A stretch of 16,692 bases of DNA from CAZPZZ01 sp964591245 (GCA_964591245.1 CAZPZZ010000088.1:1-16692), one strand, 5' to 3'. Shown: positions 6,929-14,183, counted from the first letter of the stretch. The notes: a model not told the origin generated them from the sequence alone. Numbers and translations: made by a program.

Positions 6929-8026
6929 CTAGGGCGCGGACGCTGGGACGAATTTCTGAACGCGTTGCCCATAGGTATCTGCTGCGTAGACAGCTCCTTG
7001 GGTGTCTACCGCCATGCCGTGAACCCAGTCAAATTGTCCTGGCCCTCGACCCGGTCCACCCCAGGTGGCGAGAATCTGTCCATTCTCGAGGGCTATCTTG
7101 TGGACTCGCTCACCGGCGTGGTCGGCGATGTATCCGACACCGTCGTCGCCTCTGCGAGAGATCGCGATGTCCCAGGGATTCCATCCCTCGTTGGCGAATT
7201 CACGAACGTAGTTGAGTTGGTTGTCGAAAACTTGAATCCGCTTGTTCTCGCGGTCGATGAGGTACAGCCGGTCATCCGCGTCTACTGCTCCTTGGTGCGG
7301 TAGGTCCCACTCACCGTCTCCGGTACCCTGGTCGTTCGGGCCGCCCGCTCCGCGACCGACCTGCTTGATGAACGTTCCGTCCGGCGAATAGAGGACCACG
7401 CGGTTGTTGCCATAGCCGTCGGTGACAATGATGTTGCCTTCACGCGTGAATAGAATCCCTGAAGGGCTATTCAGATGCGTCTCATCGTTTCCAGGCTCAC
7501 CTGTCACGCCGATCTGCATAAGGGCCTGTGTGAGGGTGGGGTCGAATTTGAGAATCCGGTGGTTCAGTCGTTCCACGACCCAGACATTACCCTCCCAGTC
7601 GACTTCTCCCGAGTGGAGCCAGCCGCCGGCGACAGGCTGGCCGTGCATGTCTTGTTCCGCGCCCGCTCGAACGAAGGTGCCTTCGCGATCGAAGACCATA
7701 ACGGTCTGCTCGCCGCGATTGAACACATAGATGTGATCCTGCTCGTCAATGGCGATTCCCGAGACTCCTTGTCCGTAGATCGGGGGGGTGGTTGGTCGTG
7801 TGCCGCCGTTATTGCGTCGTGCTTGGCCAGCGGCTCTTCGAGCCGCAGCGGCTGCATCACGGGCCGATTGGTCGGGCCAGCCGGTTTGCTGTCCGAAAAA
7901 GGTGCCGGAAGGCAGGGCGGGCCAACTGGCTACGAGTTCATATGGTTGCGACTGCGCGCGGCCAACTACGGTTGGCAGGATTGTGATGGTGACAAGACTT
8001 ACGATTACACCCAGCGTGATGCGCAT
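6929..8026 (-). CDS. exported NHL-repeat beta-propeller
   Basis: From the chosen ATG at 8026 the protein has 365 residues, with a signal peptide at 1-25 (core LGVIVSLVTITILP, cut near GRAQS). Repeated NHL units follow from about residue 86: for example HSGEVDWEGNVWVVERLNHR (138-157), a unit at 187-215, LPHQGAVDADDRLYLIDREN (242-261), and a closing unit at 334-360. This suggests a six-bladed propeller resembling the peptidyl-alpha-hydroxyglycine lyase fold. Full lyase activity cannot be claimed. Residues 52-82 are an Ala/Arg-rich then Pro/Thr-rich insert before the first blade. The 3' end converges on the HupE-like gene with 13 bp between the two stops. An ATG 34 codons further upstream lacks a ribosome site. 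Confidence 0.9.
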   Translation of the reverse strand: MRITLGVIVSLVTITILPTVVGRAQSQPYELVASWPALPSGTFFGQQTGWPDQSARDAAAAARRAAGQARRNNGGTRPTTPPIYGQGVSGIAIDEQDHIYVFNRGEQTVMVFDREGTFVRAGAEQDMHGQPVAGGWLHSGEVDWEGNVWVVERLNHRILKFDPTLTQALMQIGVTGEPGNDETHLNSPSGILFTREGNIIVTDGYGNNRVVLYSPDGTFIKQVGRGAGGPNDQGTGDGEWDLPHQGAVDADDRLYLIDRENKRIQVFDNQLNYVREFANEGWNPWDIAISRRGDDGVGYIADHAGERVHKIALENGQILATWGGPGRGPGQFDWVHGMAVDTQGAVYAADTYGQRVQKFVPASAP

Positions 8027-8032
8027 TGGCTG

Positions 8033-8039
8033 CCCCTTT
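8033..8039 (-). promoter_or_regulatory. ribosome binding site of the NHL gene
   Basis: On the - strand AAAGGGG is 6 nt before the ATG at 8026. This puts the signal peptide at the N-terminus and rules against the upstream in-frame ATG at 8128. Confidence 0.6.
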
Positions 8040-8215
8040 GCTTCATTTGGAGTATCGACGAATGTCGAGTACCCACGGTTTCTCATCCTAGTGCACTCGG
8101 GGTGCGATCCGTCGAGAATTCTTGGCACGCAGAGAATCTGCCGATGTAGCGTGGGCTTTCTAGGGTAACGTCATCTACTACACGTCGGACTCTGCCGCAT
8201 CGGTTTCACACGTTC

Positions 8216-9607
8216 TCAACGCGCGTTCTGCGATAGTTCCGTGCGGCCGAGTAGATGCCGTAATGCGGATTCGAGATGGGGGTAGGTGAAGTCGAACTTG
8301 GAGGCAGTCAGCACCGTTGGCTGAACATGAGCCCCCGTCAGAAGGAGAGTGTCCGCCATTTCCCCGAGTAAGAGACGCATGGCCACAGCCGGTACACCGA
8401 GGAGCGCAGGCCGCCGGAGCACACGACCGAGCGTATCGGCAAACTCCTTGTTCGTCACGGGTGAAGGGGCCACCACGTTCACGGGGCCGTGAATGTCGGG
8501 GTGGGCCAAGACATGCGAAACACTCACCAGCACGTCGTCCAAGGCGATCCAGCTCATGTATTGATGGCCGGACCCAAGGGGGCCACCCAGGCCAGCCTGA
8601 AATGGACGTAGCATCTGCTTCAAGGCTCCTCCAGCCGGTGTCAACACAACACCGAGGCGGAGATGCGCAACCCGGATGCCGCTGGCGCTCGCGGGTGTGG
8701 TCGCGTGCTCCCAGTCCTGGCAAACCTCTGGTAAAAATCCTTGGCCGGCGGGAGAGCGCTCATCGACGACCTCCGCGTCGCGATCCCCGTACCACCCAAT
8801 CGCTGATGCCGTAATGAGCGTGGTGGGAGGCGATGGTAATGACGCGAGTGCGCTGCTGAGCTGGCGCGTGACGGCCACACGGCTTTCACGGATACGGTTT
8901 TTTCGGGTTGCTGTCCAGCGCCCGCTGGCAATGTTTTCGCCCGCCAGGTGGATGACCGCATCTACCCCTTCGAAGGCCTCGGCAGGCCAGGTTCCGGTAT
9001 GTGGGTCACGGGGAACACCATCACCCTTGGAATCGGGCTGGTGCCTCAGTCTAATGACTTGATGATTTCCTGAGCGCAAGAACGACGTCAGCGCCGAGCC
9101 GAGCAATCCCGTGGAACCGGTCATCGCGATTCGCAAGGGATTTTGGTTGTACCGTTGATGGCTTGCGAGATCTGCTGCCGTGATCCGGTGACGGTAGGCG
9201 AAGAGTCGTGCGATCTCACGTGCGGCATACCGGTGGCCAAGACGACCCAGGTGACCGAGTGGAAGGGCGTATTCGATTGCATCCTCGAGCCGCGTCGTGC
9301 GTTCGTCCACGGTTTCGAATTGGTGCGTGTGTTCCCAGCGGGCAAATGGACCACTGGTCTGGGTGTCAATAAAACGCTCGCCGTCGATGCAGGGGCCATG
9401 GACCGCGTTCCACGGTAGACGGACCGGCCCCACTCGTACCTGGAGGTGCACACGAGCGCCCTCTTGAGGCGGGCGCCCGGTGGTCTCGATGACGCGGACT
9501 GGAGCCCAGGGGGGAGCCAGGCGTTGAAAGGCGCCGGGTCGCGTGTGCCAGGAAAATACGGCGTCGCGGGGAGCATCGACGTGCAGAGATTTTCGGAATT
9601 CAGGCAT
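8216..9607 (-). CDS. TIGR01777 epimerase fused to an N-terminal SRPBCC domain
   Basis: This 463-residue protein has two parts. Residues 1-150 form an SRPBCC (START-like) ligand-binding domain, with GPFARWEHTHQF (86-97) as its most typical stretch. From 157 on comes an extended SDR/epimerase domain of the TIGR01777 type: nucleotide-binding GSTGLLG (164-170), HLAGENIA (220-227), SAIGWYG (268-274), and a C-terminal DUF1731-like segment (about 407-455). E. coli YfcH lacks the SRPBCC part, and similar fusions exist in other bacteria. The substrate is unknown; older annotations as cell-division inhibitor are not supported. The start ATG overlaps the end of the DUF2878 gene by 8 bp, so it is the last gene of a coupled operon. 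Confidence 0.92.
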   Translation of the reverse strand: MPEFRKSLHVDAPRDAVFSWHTRPGAFQRLAPPWAPVRVIETTGRPPQEGARVHLQVRVGPVRLPWNAVHGPCIDGERFIDTQTSGPFARWEHTHQFETVDERTTRLEDAIEYALPLGHLGRLGHRYAAREIARLFAYRHRITAADLASHQRYNQNPLRIAMTGSTGLLGSALTSFLRSGNHQVIRLRHQPDSKGDGVPRDPHTGTWPAEAFEGVDAVIHLAGENIASGRWTATRKNRIRESRVAVTRQLSSALASLPSPPTTLITASAIGWYGDRDAEVVDERSPAGQGFLPEVCQDWEHATTPASASGIRVAHLRLGVVLTPAGGALKQMLRPFQAGLGGPLGSGHQYMSWIALDDVLVSVSHVLAHPDIHGPVNVVAPSPVTNKEFADTLGRVLRRPALLGVPAVAMRLLLGEMADTLLLTGAHVQPTVLTASKFDFTYPHLESALRHLLGRTELSQNAR

Positions 9608-10151
9608 CGGATACGTTCGGGCTATTTCGGAATCGGTATGTTGTGGAGACTGGGTCCCTTCTCGCGACCCATGCCAGACAGGGAAGGCTGAACGTCCATA
9701 TGACAGCGAGTGCTGCGAAGGTTTCAGGTCCCGTCACTGACACCACCCCTAGTTCGGCGCCAGCTGCGTATGCGGCGGGACCGCCGATGGCGCCAGTTGC
9801 ACTCATCAGCCAAGGGTAGGAGAGGAGCCAGCGGAGGGAGAAGCGGAGAGTGGTCGCGAATTGTATCCATAGCAGGACGATCCAGGGTGGGGCCACCCCG
9901 TCGACAAGTATGCCCACCTCGAACGAAAGCAGTCCGCACGAGACCAGCAGGGAGTCTGTGACGAGGCCGGTGATCCCCCCGGCCGCGAGGAGCCTCATCT
10001 CATGACCGGGTCGTATGACCCAGGCGAGATGAAGCACGATCAATACGACGGCGACCAAGCTCCCCAGCCAGACGAAGTTCGCGGCGACGCCAAGGACCAC
10101 TGCAAGCCATCCGATTTGGTAGAGCAGATAGTTCACCGTTAGGGTGGACAT
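9600..10151 (-). CDS. DUF2878 integral membrane protein
   Basis: The 183-residue protein is hydrophobic, with about six predicted membrane segments (around 9-26, 28-45, 55-80, 88-107, 112-130 and 143-163). The segment LLWIQFATTLRFSLRWL (93-109) and the overall pattern match DUF2878 as I recall it. It has no signal peptide or catalytic motif. Its start codon shares one base with the stop of the preceding SRPBCC gene (TGATG), and its 3' end overlaps the TIGR01777 gene by 8 bp. The three genes therefore form one translationally coupled operon. DUF2878 members occur in photolyase/fatty-acid-modification clusters controlled by ECF sigma or light-responsive regulators in Proteobacteria; a membrane-lipid or photo-oxidative role here is inference. 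Confidence 0.85.
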   Translation of the reverse strand: MSTLTVNYLLYQIGWLAVVLGVAANFVWLGSLVAVVLIVLHLAWVIRPGHEMRLLAAGGITGLVTDSLLVSCGLLSFEVGILVDGVAPPWIVLLWIQFATTLRFSLRWLLSYPWLMSATGAIGGPAAYAAGAELGVVSVTGPETFAALAVIWTFSLPCLAWVARRDPVSTTYRFRNSPNVSDA

Positions 10152-10672
10152 CAGGTTGACTTGGCCGGGGACAGGAGATCTTGACGGAGAAGTTTCACGA
10201 TTCGGGCGCGCCGGTATTCGAAGATCCGACGCAGGTCACGGTCAATCCAGCCCATGATGGGGGTCCGGTAGAGAAGCCGGAAATACACATCGAAACGCAC
10301 GGTATCGGTGATCAGTGTGCCCGTGTCGTCTGCGATGAATTCGTGGGTGTGGTGCCAGAGGCGAAACGGACCTCTGAGTTGGACATCGACGAACCGTCGG
10401 GGTGGCTGCCATTCCTGAATCTTCGTGCGCCACCAGACGGGGACCCCGTGAAGCCCGAGTCGATAGTCGATGAGTGCACCCGCGCGCAGAGGATCGGCTG
10501 GTGCGCGTCGGATCCGGAAATGGAGGAAATCCGGGGTGATACGCTCTAGGTTCCGGACGGAAGCAAAGAAGTTGAACACGTCGTCGAGCGGATACGGCAC
10601 GTGTTGCGTGCAGACGAGTTCCCACTCAACGCCAGCACGGCGGATGGTGACAGGTTGCGGCGGCGTTGTCAT
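10151..10672 (-). CDS. stand-alone SRPBCC (START-like) protein
   Basis: The 173-residue protein is a single SRPBCC domain, the fold used to hold small hydrophobic ligands. Signs are the N-terminal VPYPLDDVFNFFASVRNLERITP segment type (residues about 25-48), GPFRLWHHTHEF (100-111) and a C-terminal helix with FEYRR. It closely resembles the N-terminal domain of the TIGR01777 protein two genes downstream: both have GPF..W.HTH.F followed by a Thr and an Asp. No signal peptide is seen, so it is cytoplasmic. It is the first gene of the operon, and its ATG lies only 8 nt after a perfect -10 box with no ribosome site, so translation probably starts on a leaderless mRNA. Confidence 0.88.
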   Translation of the reverse strand: MTTPPQPVTIRRAGVEWELVCTQHVPYPLDDVFNFFASVRNLERITPDFLHFRIRRAPADPLRAGALIDYRLGLHGVPVWWRTKIQEWQPPRRFVDVQLRGPFRLWHHTHEFIADDTGTLITDTVRFDVYFRLLYRTPIMGWIDRDLRRIFEYRRARIVKLLRQDLLSPAKST

Positions 10673-10680
10673 TTAATTTC

Positions 10681-10709
10681 ATTATAGTGATAAAAAATTT
10701 CTTTAAAGT
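10681..10709 (-). promoter_or_regulatory. promoter of the SRPBCC-DUF2878-TIGR01777 operon (leaderless)
   Basis: On the - strand a perfect TATAAT (10681-10686) lies 8 nt before the ATG at 10672. With usual spacing the transcript would start within a base or two of that ATG. The -35 region, 17 nt further upstream, reads ACTTTA and matches the consensus poorly, which suggests help from an activator or another sigma factor. The 48 bases 10673-10720 contain only 5 G or C, in sharp contrast to the surrounding genes. Confidence 0.65.
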
Positions 10710-10717
10710 TAAATTTA

Positions 10718-10735
10718 ATAGCGTTGTCTCGCTAT
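10718..10735 (-). repeat. inverted repeat upstream of the operon promoter
   Basis: ATAGCG and CGCTAT are perfect 6-bp arms around a 6-nt centre, placed just upstream of the -35 region. This position suits an activator site. It could instead be a hairpin at the 3' end of the multicopper oxidase transcript, since an AT-rich stretch follows in that direction. Confidence 0.5.
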
Positions 10736-10750
10736 GAGGATGAGCACCAT

Positions 10751-10766
10751 GGGGCTGTCTTGCCCC
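10751..10766 (-). repeat. GC hairpin after the multicopper oxidase stop
   Basis: GGGGC and GCCCC pair around a 6-nt loop, 2 nt after the oxidase stop codon. No T-run follows directly, so termination is possible but not shown. Confidence 0.4.
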
Positions 10767-10768
10767 GG

Positions 10769-12940
10769 CTACGGACGCACATCGAAGACGAGTTTCATGC
10801 CCGATTCGAGATGTTCGGCGATATGACAGTGGAGCATCCAGCGGCCAGGGTTTGACACTTCGAGCAAGATTTCTGCCGTTGATCCGACCGGCAGCATCAT
10901 CGTGTCCTTCCAGACCAGGTTGTCGTTCGGGATACCATCCTGCGTCAATACGAGGAAGCGCTGCCCGTGAATGTGTACGGGGTGTTGCATGGCGTGATCT
11001 GCTGAGCGGTCGTTGCGCACCTGGATTTTCACGCGATCGCCCAGGCGAAACGTCCAGGCAATGTCCATGTTTTCCTGGCCGGTATCCTCATCACGCAATA
11101 GCCACTTGACCTGGTCCGCCGTGGTCACCCAGTTCATCCGTGGCATCGTGCTACTCCACTCGACAGGGTTGAAAAAACTTGAATCGAGATTGATGAGGGT
11201 TTCGAGCGGATAGGGTAGGTCATTAATGGCGAGCGTCAGCAGCAGCCGATGATCGACCGGCCGATCGAAGTCTGCACGATATTGGTCAATGTCCGCGATG
11301 ACGTCTTTCTGTGTCCGTAGGGTCTTGAAGCTCGTGGCCAGATCAGGTTGTGCGGGGGTGTCGCGGACGAACACGTGGCCCAGTGTTGTCGGTTCAGGAA
11401 AGAAGTTGCCGTAGACGTGATCGATGCTCTGAATGCTGTTCACGAATGGGACGGTACCTGCGTCCGTAAACCGTACTTCGACGACATAACGCTCGGCGGG
11501 GGCAATGACCACGCTGTCGACCCACGTCTCCCGTTCAAATTTTCCGACATCCGATGCCACCAATTTGATCGCGGCCTCCCCGAAGGAGAGATTGAACGTG
11601 CGCGTGTTCGACGCGTTGGTGAGAAAGAAGCGAACGACTGCGCCACGGTTCACCCTGAGGTGATATTCCGGTTCGCCATTGATCAGAAATTTGTTCCCGA
11701 AACGCCCCATGAGCGCATGGGTGGCGTGTTCCCGCCCGAAGGGCATGGGAACAGTGCCATCGGCTGAGAGCAATAAGTCGTCGAGGAGTAGGACGGCTTC
11801 GTGATGCACAGGGCTGAAGTAGTCAGGGTCACGGGCGTCGACGCGCAGGTTGCCGTAGAGACCGAGTTCCTGTTGGATATCTTCGCGGTGATGCGGGTGA
11901 TACCAGTAGATGCCGGCATCGGGAAAGTGAATCCGGTACCGAAAGCTGTCGCCTGGATTCACGGGAGGCTGCGTGACGCCAGGCACGCCGTCGTACTGGT
12001 TGTCGAGCCGGATACCATGCCAGTGCACGGCAGTCGGGAGGTCGAGCCGGTTCCTGAAATTGACCGTGATCGTCGAGTCCTGTGTGACGCGAATGAGTGG
12101 ACCGGGGTACTGACCGTTGAATCCAAACATTGTCATGGGGTGGCCATCGATCATGCGTGTGACGAGACCCGCCTCGAGATCAAGTGTTCCACCGTCTGGC
12201 AGTGTGAGGATTTCGCGGGGCCGTGCGAGGGGCGGAACGTGCCCGTCTCGGGTTTCCGCCGTGTAGGTGGTGACAGATGGGCGGAGATCCGGAACCCCGG
12301 GCATCATCTCCACCAAGGGATGGGGAGCCGGTGGCATCCAGGAGGACGCCCGGGGGCCACGATTTCCCACAAGACCGGTGAGTGGTAAGAGGTCCTCCGG
12401 TTCCATCCGCATGCTTGCCGAGATGCCACGAAGGATGAGTCGTCCCTGGTAGCTCGGGAGATCGATTGTTTCCTCTGCCGTGATGAGGATCAGGAATTTG
12501 TCGAATCCGACCCGTCCGAGGTGAGTGGAGCCGTTCCCCACGGGGCCGAGATTGACCATCGGCCTGAGGAGCGGAGTTGTAGCCCAGGCGATGTAGTCCG
12601 TGTAATCGCCGAGGGATGAAAGCTCCGGCAGTCCACGGAGAGTTACGGTGATGTCGAACTCGTGGTGTCCGTCACGTGAGACGCGCGTCCCGAAGGGGGA
12701 GGGCACACGGTCGAGTGTGGCGTGACCGTGCGTGCCGGTGAAATCTGGTGTGGGAAAGAGTTGGATACAGTACAGATCCGCATCGGGTCCTGCTTCAGTT
12801 GCTTGAAGGGTACAGCTGTTTGGCTCTCCCTGCGCTTGGGTGTGTAGCGGAGCCGACACGATGCAGGCGATCGCCATGGCAGGGAGCCAGGCGGGGGCAT
12901 GATGCACGGTGCGGTTCACAGCGATGCAAAGGAACCTCAT
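10769..12940 (-). CDS. three-domain multicopper oxidase with extra N-terminal domain
   Basis: The 723-residue protein has a signal peptide ending near AQGE (37-39). Residues about 45-200 form an extra domain. The oxidase follows: cupredoxin 1 (about 250-368) with HWHG (306-309) and WYHPHH (346-351), cupredoxin 2 (about 375-495), and cupredoxin 3 (about 565-720) with HPVHIHG (653-659) and HCHIAEHLESGM (704-715). These give all type 1, 2 and 3 copper ligands, including an axial Met715, so it should be an active laccase-like oxidase acting on phenols or metal ions outside the cytoplasm. The extra domain contains IAWATTPLLRPMVNLGPV and a later VTAE-like ITAEE, resembling the RskA C-terminal domain. 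The gene lies 155 bp downstream of PDLQG copy 2 on the same strand. Confidence 0.93.
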   Translation of the reverse strand: MRFLCIAVNRTVHHAPAWLPAMAIACIVSAPLHTQAQGEPNSCTLQATEAGPDADLYCIQLFPTPDFTGTHGHATLDRVPSPFGTRVSRDGHHEFDITVTLRGLPELSSLGDYTDYIAWATTPLLRPMVNLGPVGNGSTHLGRVGFDKFLILITAEETIDLPSYQGRLILRGISASMRMEPEDLLPLTGLVGNRGPRASSWMPPAPHPLVEMMPGVPDLRPSVTTYTAETRDGHVPPLARPREILTLPDGGTLDLEAGLVTRMIDGHPMTMFGFNGQYPGPLIRVTQDSTITVNFRNRLDLPTAVHWHGIRLDNQYDGVPGVTQPPVNPGDSFRYRIHFPDAGIYWYHPHHREDIQQELGLYGNLRVDARDPDYFSPVHHEAVLLLDDLLLSADGTVPMPFGREHATHALMGRFGNKFLINGEPEYHLRVNRGAVVRFFLTNASNTRTFNLSFGEAAIKLVASDVGKFERETWVDSVVIAPAERYVVEVRFTDAGTVPFVNSIQSIDHVYGNFFPEPTTLGHVFVRDTPAQPDLATSFKTLRTQKDVIADIDQYRADFDRPVDHRLLLTLAINDLPYPLETLINLDSSFFNPVEWSSTMPRMNWVTTADQVKWLLRDEDTGQENMDIAWTFRLGDRVKIQVRNDRSADHAMQHPVHIHGQRFLVLTQDGIPNDNLVWKDTMMLPVGSTAEILLEVSNPGRWMLHCHIAEHLESGMKLVFDVRP

Positions 12941-12942
12941 GC

Positions 12943-12959
12943 CAAGAGTCTCAAGAGTC
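12943..12959 (-). repeat. tandem 8-bp repeat at the oxidase start
   Basis: On the - strand GACTCTTG occurs twice, separated by one base, ending 2 nt before the ATG. It occupies the place where a ribosome binding site would be expected; no purine-rich site is present. Confidence 0.5.
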
Positions 12960-13034
12960 GTGCGCGTGATGTTTGCGAGGCACTGTCCCCAGCGTGAAGG
13001 GCCCTGGGCAGGCTGTTCGCGGCGAATAGTGGTG

Positions 13035-13071
13035 CGGGCCGGACACGCGCGTCAGGGCGCGGTCCGACCCG
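13035..13071 (-). repeat. hairpin between PDLQG copy 2 and the multicopper oxidase
   Basis: Stem segments CGGG/CCCG, CGGAC/GTCCG and CGCGC/GCGCG pair in order, with one C-A mismatch and one bulged A, closing a 6-nt loop. The 14 base pairs are GC-rich. It starts 24 nt after the copy 2 stop codon. No T-tract follows on the - strand, so it may be a 3'-end or processing structure. Confidence 0.65.
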
Positions 13072-13095
13072 TGCAGAGTGCCGCCGGCTGACGTG

Positions 13096-14139
13096 CTACC
13101 GACCCTGTGCGTCCAAATACCGCTCGTTGGTCAGTGCGTGCTCCATTGCGTAGTTGCCTTCGTGGCACGCGAATTCGTAGATAACCCCCGTACCGGGGGC
13201 GGGGCGCATGAACATGCGTGCGGTCCACGGTTGTGCCCATGTTGCCGGGTCGTCGATGGTGTATTCGTACTGCAACATGTCGGGAGCGACCCGGGTGAAG
13301 CGCTCCGTGATTGTGGTGCCGGCGGTTGAACCGCGCACGCCGCGTGTCATATTTGTCGTCTCGACGACGAGGGTGTCTTCCTCCCAGCGCCCTCGCGAGC
13401 TACCGGTATTGGTCGCGGGACCTGTTTCGTCCGGTGCCGCCTCGCCGATCGGGATGATTCTGGTCTCATGGTGCATCTCGATCTGGATGGCAAGATGATT
13501 CGGGGTTTGAAAAATCTGGTAGTTGCTGTTGTAGCCTCGCCCGCTGAGCACTGCACCGGCGCCGCGGCAACGGATGGCCGGGTCGACCAATGCAATTTCC
13601 TGGCCGAGGGTGAGGCGACCATCCGAACCAGGCTGTCCCCGCTCGGCGCGCTGGCGTTCCGATCTCGCTTCCGCCTCGCTCGTGCGTGGCGGTAGTCGTC
13701 CGTTGGGTGGATCCACGATGAGCGAGGTCCGGTTATCGAACCATCGGTCGATCATCCAAAATTGGTTGTAGCTCCTGGTCGAACGCCGAGCAGGTTGCGC
13801 CGCCCGCCCATCTTCCTCATTTTCGGGTTCTTCAAGTGAGGCGAGTGCCCTCAAAAACGGGGTGTCGCCGAATACCGCGTCACCGCCGACCCTGTCGTAC
13901 TCGGCTGCGTAGGAAGCCATTGCGGCAACTTCCTCTTCCGTCAATGTTGCTCGGTTTCCGAGTGCTTCCGGGCGTTGAAACGGCGTTGCCGAATCGTTTG
14001 CCCAGGTGCCTTGCAAATCCGGATACCCGGCGTCGGTACGCGGCGCTGTCCAGCCGTCGGGGGCTTGTCCAGCGAGTGCCACCGGCGCCAGTCCGAGGAT
14101 CACTATCGCTGTCATTACCACATTGCCGTGCCTCTTCAT
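13096..14139 (-). CDS. secreted PDLQG-motif protein, copy 2
   Basis: From the ATG at 14139 the protein has 347 residues, with a signal peptide at 1-24 (core VVMTAIVILGLAPVALAG). It shares the copy 1 blocks: YPDLQGTW (39-46), TPFQRP (52-57), SYNQFW (123-128), RTSLIVDPPNGRLP (137-150), GSSRGRWEEDTLVVET (246-261), TIDDP (294-298) and FACHEGNY (323-330). The conserved cysteines are 191 and 325. Residues 84-121, rich in Glu and Ala, are an insertion relative to copy 1. Overall identity outside the blocks looks low, so the duplication is old or the copies were acquired separately. It lies upstream of the multicopper oxidase and divergent from the helicase. Function unknown. Confidence 0.85.
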   Translation of the reverse strand: MKRHGNVVMTAIVILGLAPVALAGQAPDGWTAPRTDAGYPDLQGTWANDSATPFQRPEALGNRATLTEEEVAAMASYAAEYDRVGGDAVFGDTPFLRALASLEEPENEEDGRAAQPARRSTRSYNQFWMIDRWFDNRTSLIVDPPNGRLPPRTSEAEARSERQRAERGQPGSDGRLTLGQEIALVDPAIRCRGAGAVLSGRGYNSNYQIFQTPNHLAIQIEMHHETRIIPIGEAAPDETGPATNTGSSRGRWEEDTLVVETTNMTRGVRGSTAGTTITERFTRVAPDMLQYEYTIDDPATWAQPWTARMFMRPAPGTGVIYEFACHEGNYAMEHALTNERYLDAQGR

Positions 14140-14143
14140 CTGT

Positions 14144-14149
14144 TCCTCC
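14144..14149 (-). promoter_or_regulatory. ribosome binding site of PDLQG copy 2
   Basis: On the - strand GGAGGA is 4 nt before the ATG at 14139. An in-frame ATG at 14151 overlaps this site and is therefore not preferred. Confidence 0.65.
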
Positions 14150-14153
14150 ATCG

Positions 14154-14183
14154 GGCACGTCCTAGGGTCCGAACTGACGTGCC
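14154..14183. promoter_or_regulatory. inverted repeat in the divergent intergenic region
   Basis: GGCACGTC (14154-14161) and GACGTGCC (14176-14183) are perfect 8-bp inverted arms with a 14-nt spacer, about 22 bp centre to centre, or two helical turns. It lies between the divergent PDLQG copy 2 and helicase genes, next to the ribosome site of copy 2. It may be a dimeric regulator site or a 5' leader hairpin of copy 2. Confidence 0.5.

Noticed and set aside
7475..8149. A 224-codon open frame on the + strand across the NHL gene
   Set aside because: It is antisense to a gene with clear NHL repeats, a signal peptide and a ribosome site; its translation shows no recognisable motif.
8027..8215. A gene, RNA or terminator in the gap between the TIGR01777 and NHL genes
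   Set aside because: Apart from the NHL ribosome site only a weak, widely spaced CCGATG/CATCGG pair is visible; nothing convincing.
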